A stretch of 43,377 bases of DNA from an uncultured Subdoligranulum sp. GTDB taxonomy: Bacteria > Bacillota > Clostridia > Oscillospirales > Ruminococcaceae. The DNA lies in assembly GCA_900545545.1 (NCBI GenBank), contig UQZO01000016.1, positions 1 to 43,377 on the forward strand, read 5' to 3'. The notes under the pieces were generated by a model that saw only the letters and a program-made list of their open reading frames with translations, was not told the DNA's origin and ran no database searches. The position numbers and the translations under genes were made by a program. Below, one piece after another: positions 8,261 to 15,110 of this stretch (its first letter is position 1; the number at the start of each line of letters is the position of its first letter).

Positions 8261-8333
8261 GAAGTGATTGCCTCCTGTTTGGGTGAGGGTTCGGAATCTA
8301 TTCTAAACGTAAGTGAGATGTTTTGCGGGATTT

Positions 8334-8404
8334 GCAGGGCAGGGTCTTACCCCTGCCGGAAGGCTGCCGTGCCTTGCCGCGGCGGGGTTAAAACCCCGCC
8401 CTAC
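8334..8404. repeat. REP palindrome plus a diverged REP-like palindrome upstream of gyrB
   Basis: The copy at 8380-8404 (CGGCGGGGTT / AACCCCGCCCTAC) keeps the GTAG foot. The neighbour at 8334-8360 (GCAGGGCAGGGTC...CCCTGCCGG) has the same architecture with several substitutions, including GTAG to GCAG. Both lie in the 172-bp gyrB-remB gap, where I see no confident promoter. Confidence 0.7.
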
Positions 8405-8432
8405 AGCCAATGGCGAAAGGGCAGCGCCCCGG

Positions 8433-8693
8433 TCACCACTCCACTTTGTCGGTGCGCTTTTTCAGCGCCGTGGGGGAGAGGGGACTCAGATAGACCGTTT
8501 CGTCGGGGAAATCGGTCAGAATAAAGCTTTTGGGCAGGGTGCCGGGGGCGCACAGGTCCACCACGGCGCCCTCGGCCTCCGCTTTATGGAAGTATTCTTC
8601 GGTGCGGCGGGATGCCCCCGCCGTGTCCAGGTCAAACACGCCCAGCACATCCCGGGTGTTGAGCACGAAATCCTGTCCGGCATGAAAATACAT
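8433..8693 (-). CDS. remB: Extracellular matrix regulator RemB-like (DUF370)
   Basis: This 86-residue protein, starting MYFHAGQDFVLNTRDVLGVF, matches the RemB/YaaB type of the DUF370 family and sits in the same place as Bacillus subtilis remB, between recF and gyrB. Conserved features are the LGVFDLDTA and TEEYFHKAEAEG blocks and the end FILTDFPDETVYLSPLSPTAL. The start at 8693 is supported by AAAGGA 8 nt upstream; longer versions would read through a repeated palindrome. RemA/RemB influence biofilm matrix genes in Bacillus. Conservation of position suggests a role tied to the origin operon, but function in Clostridia is not established. Confidence 0.9.
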   Translation of the reverse strand: MYFHAGQDFVLNTRDVLGVFDLDTAGASRRTEEYFHKAEAEGAVVDLCAPGTLPKSFILTDFPDETVYLSPLSPTALKKRTDKVEW

Positions 8694-8747
8694 AGTTGTG
8701 TCCTTTTTGTTCCTTCTTTGCAAGGAATGCGGGAGACGAACCGGGAG

Positions 8748-9016
8748 GTTCGCGCTGCCGGGATATGTTCCTTTTTGACCGACCAAAAAGGAACCGAAAA
8801 AGTCGCCGCTACTTCCGAGGCGCGGGGCACGGCTCAAGGGGCCTGCGGGCCCCTTAAGAATCCCCGGGGCTTTTAGGATGTCGCCCGAGATGGTTCCCGC
8901 TTCTCACAGCGGTAAATGCTCTAGCAACCATACCGCCCGTGCCCACCGTGTGAGCTCATCCGGTCTCCACGTTTTAAAACCCCGTCCGCCTTTGCGGACG
9001 GGCCCTGACCGGGGAT
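8748..9016 (-). repeat. Structured dispersed element, copy 1 (candidate non-coding RNA)
   Basis: This stretch fills most of the 457-bp recF-remB gap and is nearly identical to 34789-35060. Ordered features read on the minus strand (direction of flanking genes) are: a GC hairpin (CCGTCCGC...GCGGACGG, 8981-9002), a conserved core (GAGACCGGATGAGCTC, then GGTATGGTTGCTAGAGCATT), a hairpin AAGGGGCC/GGCCCCTT, the conserved GAGCCGTGCCCCGCGCCTCGG, and a hairpin GTTCCTTTTTG/CAAAAAGGAAC (8767-8794). No good reading frame with a ribosome site is present. The strand is inferred from context only. Confidence 0.7.
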
Positions 9017-9124
9017 GGGTGATTGCCCACCGCCAAAGCTGGAACAAAAGACGCCCAAGAACCGGGAAATCGCCCGCCGAACGACGACGCAAACTTCCCG
9101 GGTTATTTGGTTAGAGTTTCTTTG

Positions 9125-9150
9125 CCTACTTTCTTTGCAAAGAAAGTAGG
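9125..9150. repeat. Stop-adjacent TTGCAA palindrome after recF
   Basis: A perfect 26-bp palindrome (arm CCTACTTTCTTTG) abuts the recF stop codon (9151-9153) with no intervening base. Going downstream on the minus strand it is followed by CAAAGAAACTCTAA, the same tail as the other gene-end units. Confidence 0.85.
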
Positions 9151-10251
9151 TTAAAAAGGCGTTTCGGACGCCTGGCCGCCTTTGACATAGACGATTTTGC
9201 CGTTGGTACGCGCAAAAGCGGCGGTGTCGCAGGTGGTCACGATGGTCTGGTGCTCACCCATCCGCGTCAGCAGATAGGTCTGCCGCTCGTCGTCCAGCTC
9301 GCTGAGCACGTCGTCCAGCAGCAGAACCGGGTGTTCGCCAAAAAATTCGCCCACCACGGTGGCCTCGGCCAGCTTCATCGCCAATACGCAGCTGCGCTGC
9401 TGGCCCTGGCTGCCATAGATGCGGGCGGGCTGGCCGTCCAGCTGCAGGTCCAGGTCCTCCCGGTGAGGGCCCGTCAGGCAGAACCCCGCCCGCAGCTCAC
9501 TCCCCCGCACCGCCGCCAGCTTTTCCGCCAGCGCTTCGGCGGTGGGGGCTTCGGCACAGCACTGGTACCGCAGCGAAAAAACCTCGGCACCATGCGAAAT
9601 TTCCGCATAGTTCTTCGCCGCCGCGGGGGCCAGCGCCTCCACAAATTTCTGCCGGTGGGCCATGATCTGCCCGCCGTACTGGGCCAGCTGCTCGTTGTAA
9701 GCATCCAGCAGCAGCGCGCCATTGGGGGTGATCTCGTAGCTTTTCAGCAGGGCGTTTTTTTGCGCCACAAGCCGCATGTACCGCCGCAGCGCCACCAGAT
9801 AGGGCCGGAACACCTGGCAGAGCGCCGAGTCCAGAAACCGGCGCCGCCCTTCCGGCCCGCCTTTTACCAGCGCCAAAAGGTCCGGCTCAAAGACCACGGC
9901 CTGAAAATTCCCCGCCAAAGCGGCGGCCCGGCCCTGGTCCACGCCGTTGAGCTTCGCCGTGCGGCCCGGCCGCTGGCTGCCTTTGGCCCCCACCGTCAGC
10001 CGGATGGTCTTTTCGCTGCCGTCCGTCTCAAAAGAACCTTCCAGCACCGAAAATTCGCACCCGCGGCGGATGAGCTCGGCGTCCTTGGCGCCGCGGAAAC
10101 TCTTGCCCCCGGTGAGCAGCCACACCGCTTCCAATAAATTGGTCTTGCCCTGGCCGTTGGGCCCGCACAAAACCGTTAAGTTGGGGTCGGGGTCCAGCAC
10201 GGCGTGGGCAATGTTGCGGTGATCGGTCAGTTCCAGATGCGTTAACCGCAT
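9151..10251 (-). CDS. recF: DNA replication/repair protein RecF
   Basis: The 366-residue RecF is an SMC-like ATPase that helps load RecA at gaps. Walker A is GPNGQGKTNLLEAVWLLTGG near residue 32, preceded by the typical start MRLTHLELTDHRN. The signature and Walker B region reads YGSQGQQRS...LLLDDVLSELDDERQ. The start at 10251 has GGAGG 7 nt upstream and overlaps the yaaA stop by one base (TGATG), indicating coupling. It lies in the origin operon dnaN-yaaA-recF. Confidence 0.98.
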   Translation of the reverse strand: MRLTHLELTDHRNIAHAVLDPDPNLTVLCGPNGQGKTNLLEAVWLLTGGKSFRGAKDAELIRRGCEFSVLEGSFETDGSEKTIRLTVGAKGSQRPGRTAKLNGVDQGRAAALAGNFQAVVFEPDLLALVKGGPEGRRRFLDSALCQVFRPYLVALRRYMRLVAQKNALLKSYEITPNGALLLDAYNEQLAQYGGQIMAHRQKFVEALAPAAAKNYAEISHGAEVFSLRYQCCAEAPTAEALAEKLAAVRGSELRAGFCLTGPHREDLDLQLDGQPARIYGSQGQQRSCVLAMKLAEATVVGEFFGEHPVLLLDDVLSELDDERQTYLLTRMGEHQTIVTTCDTAAFARTNGKIVYVKGGQASETPF

Positions 10252-10466
10252 CACGCGCCCTCCGCGATCTGCACCGTGCGGCCGTCCAGCTCCACGGTGT
10301 CGCCGGCACGGCATTTTTTGCCGCGCATCGTGCAAATTTCGCCGTTCACCTTCACCTGGCCGCCCTGGATCAGCTCCTTGGCTTCGCCGCCCGTCTCACA
10401 CAGGCCCGCGAATTTTAAGAGCGCGTCCAGCTTGATATACTCGGTAAAAATGCGAATCTTTTCCAT
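10251..10466 (-). CDS. yaaA: S4-domain RNA-binding protein, YaaA type
   Basis: This 71-residue protein consists of a single S4 domain. The typical ending pattern GGEAKELIQGGQVKVNGEICTMRGKKCRAGD is visible and begins at about residue 26. Its place between dnaN and recF is that of B. subtilis yaaA/rlbA, a small S4 protein with a proposed role in ribosome assembly. It starts 4 bp after the dnaN stop and shares one base with the recF start, so the three genes form one operon. Confidence 0.95.
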   Translation of the reverse strand: MEKIRIFTEYIKLDALLKFAGLCETGGEAKELIQGGQVKVNGEICTMRGKKCRAGDTVELDGRTVQIAEGA

Positions 10467-10470
10467 AGGA

Positions 10471-11580
10471 TCAGCCCTCGTTCTTGAAGCGGACCGGCAG
10501 CACCAGATAGATGAAGTCCTTGCCGTCCTCGGGCAGAATCTTCACGGGGCTCAAGGGTCCGTTGATCTCCAAAACCATCCGCTCGCACTTGGAATACCGC
10601 ATAGCATCGAGCAAATACCGGTTGTTGAAGCCGATCTCCACCGGGTCGCCGGTCATGGCCACCGGGGCGAACTCATCCACCACCTTGCCCAGGGGGGTCT
10701 GGCAGCGCACCGTGATCTTGTCCTCGGCAAAGGTGATGCGCAGCGGGTTTTTCAGCCGCTCGGTGATGATCAGCGACGCGCGCTCGATGGTGCTGATGAA
10801 GGTCTTGCAGTCCACCGTCACCCGAGTGCGCTTCTCTTTGGGGATGACGCTCTCATAATTGAGGAAGTCGCCCTCGATCAGGCGGCTCATGATGGTGTAG
10901 CCGTTCGTCGTAAACACCACGTACCGGCGGTTGGCGTCGATCTTCACCGGGTCATCGGGCCCGCCCATGATCTTGAGCAGTTCCTGCAGGGTTTTGGCGG
11001 GAATAATGATGCGGATGTCGCGGGTGCACTCCACATCCCGCTGGATGATGGCCAGCCGGTAGCCGTCCAGCGCCACAATGGTCAGGCTGCCCGGCTCAAT
11101 GACGAAGAGTTCGCCGGTGTGGGCGGGCTTTTTGTCGTCCTGGCTCACGGCGTAGATGGTTTTTTCGATGAGTTCCCGCATCATGCTGGTGGGGATGGTC
11201 ATGGTGTTGTCGGCGCCGGTCACCGGCAGGCTGGGATAATCGGAGGCGTTCATGGCGGGAATCTCGAATTCCGCCACGCCGCCGCTGATGATGGCCTGGC
11301 CTTCATCGGTGAGTTCGATGCGCACATCGCCGGCGGGCATGCGGCTGACCATGGAAAGGAGGAGTTTTGCCTCCAGTACCGTTTCACCCGGTACAAGGAC
11401 GTTGCACTCGATGGTGGTGGTGATGCCCATTTCCATATCGTAGCCGGTGAGGGTCAGGTTGAAACCTTCGGCTTTCAGGTAGATGCCTTCCAGCACCGGA
11501 ATGGCCGAACGGTTGGTAATGGCACGGGAAACGCCTTCGATCGCCGATGCCAAAAGGGTCTTTTCGCATTCAAATTTCAT
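10471..11580 (-). CDS. dnaN: DNA polymerase III beta sliding clamp
   Basis: The 369-residue clamp begins MKFECEKTLLASAIEGVSRAI and ends with the conserved LPVRFKNEG (family MPMRL-type terminus), which forms part of the partner-binding cleft. Three tandem clamp domains are implied by length. AAAGGA lies about 6 nt before the ATG. It is separated from dnaA by 556 bp that hold the putative origin, as in B. subtilis. Confidence 0.99.
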   Translation of the reverse strand: MKFECEKTLLASAIEGVSRAITNRSAIPVLEGIYLKAEGFNLTLTGYDMEMGITTTIECNVLVPGETVLEAKLLLSMVSRMPAGDVRIELTDEGQAIISGGVAEFEIPAMNASDYPSLPVTGADNTMTIPTSMMRELIEKTIYAVSQDDKKPAHTGELFVIEPGSLTIVALDGYRLAIIQRDVECTRDIRIIIPAKTLQELLKIMGGPDDPVKIDANRRYVVFTTNGYTIMSRLIEGDFLNYESVIPKEKRTRVTVDCKTFISTIERASLIITERLKNPLRITFAEDKITVRCQTPLGKVVDEFAPVAMTGDPVEIGFNNRYLLDAMRYSKCERMVLEINGPLSPVKILPEDGKDFIYLVLPVRFKNEG

Positions 11581-11639
11581 GGAAGTCCTTTCTCGGTCTC
11601 TGGATTTGCTGCGTAAAACCGACGTTTTTCTCTAGTAGA

Positions 11640-11925
11640 AGAGGGTTTCGTTTTGTTTTCCACAGATTCGGCACTTTTTTGGGGAGAAAACTGCTACCGA
11701 ATGGGAGTTTCGCAACCAGAAACTATTAACTATTCTCGTAGTAGTAGTAGGGGGTGTTAAAACCGTGGAAAAGTCGGGGAATGCTGATGGCGCCGGGAAA
11801 AATCGCCGTTGAGTTTTTCTCCACCGACTGTGTAGAAAACGGTTGAAAACTGGGAAAACCAAAGTTTTTCACCGCGGTTCTTGAAAACCGCCTGTTGAAA
11901 AGGGAAAACTTTGTTGATAAGTTGA
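11640..11925. other. Putative oriC unwinding region with DnaA boxes
   Basis: The dnaN-dnaA gap contains degenerate DnaA boxes relative to TTATCCACA. On the plus strand there is TTTTCCACA at 11656-11664. On the minus strand are TTATCAACA at 11912-11920 (one mismatch), TTTTCAACA at 11893-11901, TTTTCTACA at 11831-11839 and TTTTCCACG at 11764-11772 (two mismatches each). They surround an AT-rich stretch (11718-11738) and a trio array. Position and gene order match the B. subtilis dnaA-dnaN origin. Box calls are by eye. Confidence 0.8.
11739..11754 (+). other. DnaA-trio array with G-cluster
   Basis: Four perfect TAG triplets (11739-11750; 3'-GAT-5' trios) run into GGGG (11751-11754), with a two-mismatch DnaA box ten bases further (11764-11772). 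This is the box / GC cluster / trio order of the bacterial basal unwinding system, reading from the dnaA side towards dnaN. The AT-rich AACTATTAACTATTC lies on the far side, where melting would be expected. Confidence 0.8.
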
Positions 11926-11938
11926 TGGAGTTACGGAC

Positions 11939-12136
11939 GTACTTTCTTTGCAAAGAAAGTACCAAAGAAACTCTCACCAAAATCGAACGATGTTCGATTT
12001 TTATAAAAGAATCAGGTTCATCCCACTCACGGACGGCGCCCGAAATTTCCGGGAAGCCCGAAGCGGAAAAGCGACAATCCCAGCTCTGGGATAAAAGGTT
12101 GAAAGTTCTTTGCCTACTTTCTTTCAAGAAAGTAGG
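11939..12136. terminator. dnaA 3' terminator module with two palindromes
   Basis: Reading away from dnaA on the minus strand, a 24-bp palindrome (12113-12136, arm CCTACTTTCTTT) abuts the dnaA stop directly. A hairpin AAAATCGAAC/GTTCGATTTTT (11979-12002) follows, then CTCTTTGG-type sequence and a second palindrome (11939-11962, arm GTACTTTCTTTG). The remaining bases between them (12003-12112) show only short local inverted repeats. Confidence 0.75.
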
Positions 12137-13447
12137 TTAGGTTCTTACATTCTTCATGATATCGCTGCACATCTCTTTGAGGTGCTGGTCCTTGGTGATG
12201 TTCTCGGCCATCGTCTTGATGGAATACACCACCGTGGAATGGTCGCGCTGGAATTCCTGACCGATGGCCTCCATGCTCATGCCGGTCACCTCGCGGATGA
12301 TATACATCGTCATCTGCCGGGCCGCGCTCACGTTGGCGTTGCGCTTCTTGCCCCGGATATCCGCCGGCATCACGTTATAGGTGCGGGCCACCTCGTTGAT
12401 GATCTTCTCGATGGTCACCGGGATGGGCTGGCTGTCGTTCAGGGTATCCTTGATGGCGGTGGTCGTCACGCCGATGCAGGGGGCGATGCCCTCCAGCATA
12501 TAATAGGCGTTCAGCTTTTTCACCGCGCCTTCCAGCTGACGGATGTTCTGTTTCAGATGATTGGCGATATACTCCGCCACGTCGTCGGGCAGGTCCAGGT
12601 TCAAAAGCTCGGCCTTGCGCTTGACGATGGCCACGCGGGTCTCGAAATCCGGCGGCTGGATGTCGGCGGTCAGGCCCCACTCAAACCGGGTGCGCAGACG
12701 CTCTTCCAGGCTCTTGATCTCCTTGGCCGGACGGTCCGACGCGATGACGATCTGCCGGCCGTCGTTGTGCAGCGTGTTGAACGTGTGGAAGAATTCTTCC
12801 TGGGTACTTTCCTTGCCTGCCAGGAACTGGATATCGTCAATGAGCAGCACGTCCGCCTGACGGTATTTCTGACGGAACTGCTCCGTCGTCGCCGTCTTGA
12901 CCGCCGTGATGATCTCGTTGGTGAACATTTCACAATCCACGTAGACGATGTTGAAATCCGGATGGTTTTTCTTGATCTCTACCTGGATGGCGTTCAGCAG
13001 GTGCGTCTTGCCCAGACCCGACGGCCCGTAGATGAACAGCGGGTTGTAGGCGCCCGACGGGTTCGCCGCCACCGCCTGGGCCGCCGCGTAGGCAAACTGG
13101 TTGGACGGCCCCTTGATGAAGTTCTCGAAGGTGAAATCGTACCGGCCGCTGGGCAGATTCTTCTCTTCCAGCTTGGGTTTTTCGGGTTCTTCCTCTTTTT
13201 TCGGGGTCACGAACACAAGATCGACATCAAAACCCAGCACCGATTTGAAGGCATCCTTCAGCATCGCGGTGTAGCGGTCCGATACAATGCCCAGAATAAA
13301 GGCGTTGCGGATCTCCAGCGTGATGGTGTTGGAATTCTCAAAACTGACGGCCTTGATGTCGCTGATGTAGTATTGATAGGTTGCCTCGGCAGTATGTTCA
13401 CGGCAATAGGCTTTCGCCGCGTCCAATACGTCGTTGATGGAATCCAT
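12137..13447 (-). CDS. dnaA: Chromosomal replication initiator DnaA
   Basis: The 436-residue DnaA has domain I at residues 1-75, a short charged linker (KKEEEPEKPKLEEK), and the AAA+ domain starting YDFTFENFIKG. Walker A is GPSGLGKTHLLNAI near residue 141 and Walker B is LLIDDIQFLAGK. Domain IV carries the box-recognition signature RDHSTVVYSI. The start at 13447 follows GTGGGGAG at a slightly long spacing. It is transcribed away from rpmH, and an extended -10 promoter lies 70 bp upstream. Confidence 0.99.
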   Translation of the reverse strand: MDSINDVLDAAKAYCREHTAEATYQYYISDIKAVSFENSNTITLEIRNAFILGIVSDRYTAMLKDAFKSVLGFDVDLVFVTPKKEEEPEKPKLEEKNLPSGRYDFTFENFIKGPSNQFAYAAAQAVAANPSGAYNPLFIYGPSGLGKTHLLNAIQVEIKKNHPDFNIVYVDCEMFTNEIITAVKTATTEQFRQKYRQADVLLIDDIQFLAGKESTQEEFFHTFNTLHNDGRQIVIASDRPAKEIKSLEERLRTRFEWGLTADIQPPDFETRVAIVKRKAELLNLDLPDDVAEYIANHLKQNIRQLEGAVKKLNAYYMLEGIAPCIGVTTTAIKDTLNDSQPIPVTIEKIINEVARTYNVMPADIRGKKRNANVSAARQMTMYIIREVTGMSMEAIGQEFQRDHSTVVYSIKTMAENITKDQHLKEMCSDIMKNVRT

Positions 13448-13517
13448 GGCTTACGATACTCCCCACTTCCTGTTAAAAATCGTGCGCCGCTCCGAAGGGC
13501 GCAAAAACACTACATAC

Positions 13518-13546
13518 AGTATACCACAAAACGGCCTCTAAAACAA
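13518..13546 (-). promoter_or_regulatory. Probable dnaA promoter (extended -10)
   Basis: On the minus strand, TTGTTT (13546-13541) and TGG-TATACT (13526-13518) are separated by 17 bp. The extended TG compensates for the poor -35. It would give a 5' leader of about 65 nt before dnaA. A second TATAAT-like stretch (13554-13560) lies further upstream. Confidence 0.6.
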
Positions 13547-13660
13547 CACCCTATTATAATAAAGTAGGGAAATTTTTCCGCCCGCCGCCCCGCTGCGCCA
13601 CCCACTAAATATGGGGGTTATGGATTTTGGGTGCTACAACTGTACGCTCGGGCGAAAAAT

Positions 13661-13705
13661 TTATCCCCAAACCTATTGACAAATACATCGCTTATCGCGT
13701 ATAAT
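13661..13705 (+). promoter_or_regulatory. Consensus rpmH promoter with adjoining DnaA-box-like site
   Basis: TTGACA (13676-13681) and TATAAT (13700-13705) are both perfect, with an 18-bp spacer. TTATCCCCA (13661-13669), one mismatch from the DnaA box, lies directly upstream of the -35. This suggests possible DnaA control of the ribosomal-protein/secretion operon, as seen upstream of dnaA in other Firmicutes. The rest of the 340-bp dnaA-rpmH gap holds only the dnaA promoter and AT-rich tracts. Confidence 0.8.
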
Positions 13706-13787
13706 CTAAGACTGCAAGGCTGCCCCTGTATGGGCAAAGCCCTGAACCAAACCGCCCATACCGGGAATTCAACAGGAGGAATGAAAA

Positions 13788-13922
13788 ATGAAGCGTACTT
13801 TCCAGCCCAAGAAGCGTCAGCGCAGCCGCGTGCATGGTTTCCTGCAGCGCATGGCCACCAAGAACGGCCGCAAAGTCCTGGCCCGTCGCCGTGCCAAGGG
13901 TCGCAAGAGCCTGACGGTCTGA
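13788..13922 (+). CDS. rpmH: 50S ribosomal protein L34
   Basis: The 44-residue protein MKRTFQPKKRQRSRVHGFLQ... is a full-length L34, with the family end GRKVLARRRAKGRKSL. AGGAGGA lies 7 nt upstream of the ATG at 13788. It is the first gene of the plus-strand replication-outward operon and is followed by an intrinsic hairpin that may reduce read-through to rnpA. Confidence 0.98.
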   Translation: MKRTFQPKKRQRSRVHGFLQRMATKNGRKVLARRRAKGRKSLTV

Positions 13923-13945
13923 TCGTTGGAAATGAATGAAGTAAA

Positions 13946-13979
13946 GGGTTGCTGACAAATCGGTCAGCAGCCCTTTTTT
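13946..13979 (+). terminator. Intrinsic terminator/attenuator between rpmH and rnpA
   Basis: The stem GGGTTGCTGAC / GTCAGCAGCCC (one G-T wobble) has a 6-nt loop and is followed by six T. It lies 23 bp after rpmH and could set the high L34 to low RnpA ratio. Confidence 0.85.
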
Positions 13980-14058
13980 CAAAAGCAAAGGGGGCAACAG
14001 TCGTGCAGGTTGGTGCCTGACCACGGTTCCCCCTATCCTTTTTTGTGGAGTTTTGCCC

Positions 14059-14451
14059 ATGCGATACCGCACTTTGAACAAAAACTGGCAGTATAACCGC
14101 GTGTACGGCCGCGGCAAAAGCTACGTGCACCCCCATGTGGTGCTGTATGTAGCAAAAAACCGGTTGGGGTATACCCGCATCGGGCTGACCGCCACCAAAA
14201 AGGTGGGCCACGCCGTACAGCGCAACCGCTGCCGCCGCATCATGCGCGCCGCCCTCAGCGAACACCTCTCGCAAAATATCGGCGGATATGATATAATACT
14301 CGTAGCGCGCGGTCAGACCCCCCATCTCAAGAGCACCCAGCTCAGCAAAACGTTGGGCAAGCTCTTTGCAAAAGCGGGTCTGCCCGACCTGGCCAAACCC
14401 GCGGCCCCGGTTTCCACAACGGCGCCCGCGGTGGTGGAAAATCCCCAATGA
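14059..14451 (+). CDS. rnpA: Ribonuclease P protein component
   Basis: The 130-residue protein subunit of RNase P has the signature RNRCRRIMRAAL (RNR motif) near residue 54 and the start MRYRTLNKNWQYNRVYGRGKS. The C-terminal Pro/Ala tail is longer than usual. The ATG at 14059 has GGAG 8 nt upstream; a TTG at 14053 is too close to that site. Its stop overlaps the yidD start (ATGA). Confidence 0.97.
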   Translation: MRYRTLNKNWQYNRVYGRGKSYVHPHVVLYVAKNRLGYTRIGLTATKKVGHAVQRNRCRRIMRAALSEHLSQNIGGYDIILVARGQTPHLKSTQLSKTLGKLFAKAGLPDLAKPAAPVSTTAPAVVENPQ

Positions 14452-14702
14452 CCCGGTTGCTCATTGCCCTGCTGCGGGGTTACAAAAAGTACATCAGCCC
14501 CCATCTGGGGCATCATTGCCGGTTTGTGCCCACCTGCAGCGAGTACGCCATGCAGGCGCTGGCTGTCCACGGATTGTTGAAAGGTTTGCTTTTGACGGCC
14601 TGGCGGCTTTTGCGGTGCAATCCCCTGTGCAAGTTCGGGTTTGACCCCGTGCCGGAAAAAGGACGCTGGGTCAACGAGAAACGGAAGCTTACACGGGGGT
14701 GA
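14448..14702 (+). CDS. yidD: Membrane protein insertion efficiency factor YidD
   Basis: This 84-residue protein has the YidD hallmarks GYKKYISPHLGHHCRFVPTCSEYA and the Cys-containing RLLRCNPLCKFGFDPVP. It has an amphipathic N-terminus. The ATG overlaps the rnpA stop by 4 nt, and the standard order rnpA-yidD-yidC is kept, although REP palindromes have widened the gap to yidC. Confidence 0.97.
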   Translation: MTRLLIALLRGYKKYISPHLGHHCRFVPTCSEYAMQALAVHGLLKGLLLTAWRLLRCNPLCKFGFDPVPEKGRWVNEKRKLTRG

Positions 14703-14705
14703 GCC

Positions 14706-14889
14706 CGGTGGGGTCAAGCCCCCACCCTACAAGCTGACGTACAGTTCCGGGGTGCCCGTAGGGCGGGCGCCTTGGCCCCGCCGTAGAGATTGCGAATACA
14801 TGGGTTGGATGTAGGGGCGGCCTACAGGCCGCCCGGGGAATTTTGCGGCAGCCGCTGCATTGCACGGGCGGCGTATACGCCGCCCCTAC
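14706..14889. repeat. Four GTAG-footed REP palindromes between yidD and yidC
   Basis: Copies are at 14706-14730 (inverted), 14758-14783 (plus), 14811-14835 (plus, core GGGGCGGCCT) and 14865-14889 (inverted, core GGCGGCGTATAC). Two core types are present, but all keep GTAGGG at one end. They occupy much of the 408-bp gap. Confidence 0.8.
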
Positions 14890-14938
14890 GGCCCCACACC
14901 GCAAGTGCGGGTACAACCGTAGAAAAAACTCTGGTTCG

Positions 14939-15012
14939 TTTTCCACATTCCCGATACGGCTTGTGGAAAATTGTTGGGAGTTTCTTCGGTTCCTTCTTTG
15001 CAAAGAAGGAAC
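14939..15012. repeat. Inverted TTTTCCACA pair followed by a TTGCAA palindrome
   Basis: TTTTCCACA (14939-14947) and TGTGGAAAA (14962-14970) are inverted around a 14-bp spacer, then TTGTTGGGAGTTTCTTCGG leads to a perfect 24-bp palindrome (14989-15012, arm GTTCCTTCTTTG). The same composite recurs at 17447-17510. It lies 99 bp before yidC. Confidence 0.75.
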
Positions 15013-15110
15013 AAAAACTTTCATTATGCCTCTCATGTCTTTGCGCTGCGCGGCAAAGACCTACGATAAAATACATGCTTCCGGGCGCAGCCGGGGCAGA
15101 AGGACAAGCT

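Noticed and set aside
2898..8524. Very long open frames on the strand opposite gyrA and gyrB (1001 and 828 codons).
   Set aside because: They are codon-position shadows of GC-rich genes: low-complexity His/Gly/Ala/Val-rich translations, no ribosome sites, and running across intergenic palindromes.
8860..8990. A tRNA-like fold in the dispersed element core (GGATG ... CATCC closing a multibranch).
   Set aside because: No T-loop GTTCRA motif, no D-loop pattern and no plausible anticodon arm; kept as an unidentified structured element.
8868..9016. Base-pair covariation between the two dispersed-element copies as proof of RNA structure.
   Set aside because: Where the copies differ near 8905-8960 I could not align compensatory changes in the same register; two copies are too few.
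14790..15110. A long N-terminal extension of yidC.
   Set aside because: It reads through REP palindromes and a TTGCAA palindrome; the ribosome site and insertase homology begin at 15111.
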